Origin: an uncultured Planctomycetaceae bacterium
GTDB lineage: Bacteria > Planctomycetota > Planctomycetia > Pirellulales > Pirellulaceae
Length of the DNA: 6,512 nt
Assembly (NCBI GenBank): GCA_937967665.1
Contig: CALBSZ010000501.1
Span: 1-6,512, forward strand
Reading direction: 5' to 3'
A program made the position numbers and the translations under genes. Under the pieces are notes generated by a model. The model saw nothing but the letters and a program-made list of their open reading frames with translations. It was not told the DNA's origin and made no database searches. Positions 6,281 through 6,512 of the stretch are shown piece by piece; the first letter of the stretch is position 1, and each line of letters begins with the position of its first letter.

Positions 6281-6297
6281 TGCGAGTCGCCCGGGCG
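6260..6297 (+). terminator. GC-rich hairpin enclosing the hydrolase stop codon
   Basis: CGCCCGGGTG (6260-6269) can pair with CGCCCGGGCG (6288-6297) over 10 bp with one T-G wobble. The 18-base loop contains the TAG stop (6278-6280). No T-run follows, so it is not a standard intrinsic terminator; it may protect the 3' end, aid termination, or be incidental. Each arm contains the self-complementary CCCGGG, so alternative folds exist. Confidence 0.35.
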
Positions 6298-6512
6298 TGT
6301 AACGTCTCCGGCGTTGTAAACCACCCCGTCAATTAACGAATCATCTGCTACACTCACGTCCTAACACACTTGCTCGCGCTGCGTGCTTGTATTCTTGCCG
6401 ATTTCCGCAAACCTGGTGCTGTCGAACTAGTGCTTTGTCAAGTAGAAGCATTAGAACTGGGTGGCTGGGGTCGAGTGAAACGAGCCCCCAGTGTTTTGCA
6501 GCCTGGGAGCTC
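6281..6512. other. Non-coding right end of window
   Basis: No credible coding sequence in these 232 bases. Contents are the right arm of the stop-codon hairpin, a possible extended -10 (TGCTACACT, 6346-6354, no good -35) that might serve a gene beyond the edge, and the tandem hairpin element at 6427-6497. Confidence 0.5.
6427..6497 (+). repeat. Tandem hairpin element, possible dispersed intergenic repeat or terminator
   Basis: Two stem-loops lie 10 bases apart. The first pairs CTAGTGCTT (6427-6435) with AAGCATTAG (6446-6454), 9 bp with one G-T wobble. The second pairs CTGGGG (6465-6470) with CCCCAG (6486-6491), continued after a GC bulge by TCG (6471-6473) with CGA (6481-6483), around an AGTGAAA loop. 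TTTT (6494-6497) follows after TG, so the second hairpin could terminate transcription rightwards. Its compact, non-coding, doubly structured form suggests a repeated intergenic element; whether it recurs in the genome cannot be seen from one copy. Confidence 0.4.

Overview
The window reads as ordinary chromosomal DNA from a GC-rich bacterium. The best guess is a planctomycete, probably Pirellulales-like. The grounds are soft: large lineage-restricted membrane/periplasmic proteins of unknown function, several starts without a clear Shine-Dalgarno, a bacterial Coa1-type protein, and an LDH-like malate dehydrogenase. No rRNA, tRNA, CRISPR array, integrase or transposase was seen.

Layout. Bases 1-165 hold the 5' part of an unrecognised minus-strand gene that runs off the left edge. 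A short divergent spacer with an extended -10 promoter (186-194) leads into two plus-strand genes (241-1677 and 1674-3359) joined by an ATGA overlap. Both encode membrane-anchored proteins with large, probably extracytoplasmic domains. They share a repeated domain of about 130-160 residues, once in the first protein and twice in the second, so they probably arose by duplication and work together; the function is unknown. Converging on them is a short minus-strand gene (3423-3845) for a Coa1-family membrane protein, with a GTG start set by a good ribosome binding site. Divergent from it is malate dehydrogenase (4143-5084), with NAD-binding and catalytic residues intact. A 428-base gap holds a hairpin and a sigma70-like promoter. 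It is followed by an alpha/beta-hydrolase of the phospholipase/carboxylesterase type (5513-6280) in which the nucleophile serine is replaced by Gln and the catalytic His is not evident, so it is probably a pseudoenzyme. The last 232 bases are non-coding and hold a GC-rich hairpin around the hydrolase stop codon and two tandem hairpins near the right edge that look like an intergenic repeat or terminator.

The genes do not form one pathway. The real units are the coupled membrane pair and several singletons (Coa1-like, mdh, pseudo-hydrolase). The two items most worth following are the triplicated domain in the membrane pair and the apparently inactive hydrolase. I see no defence, secretion or mobile system here.
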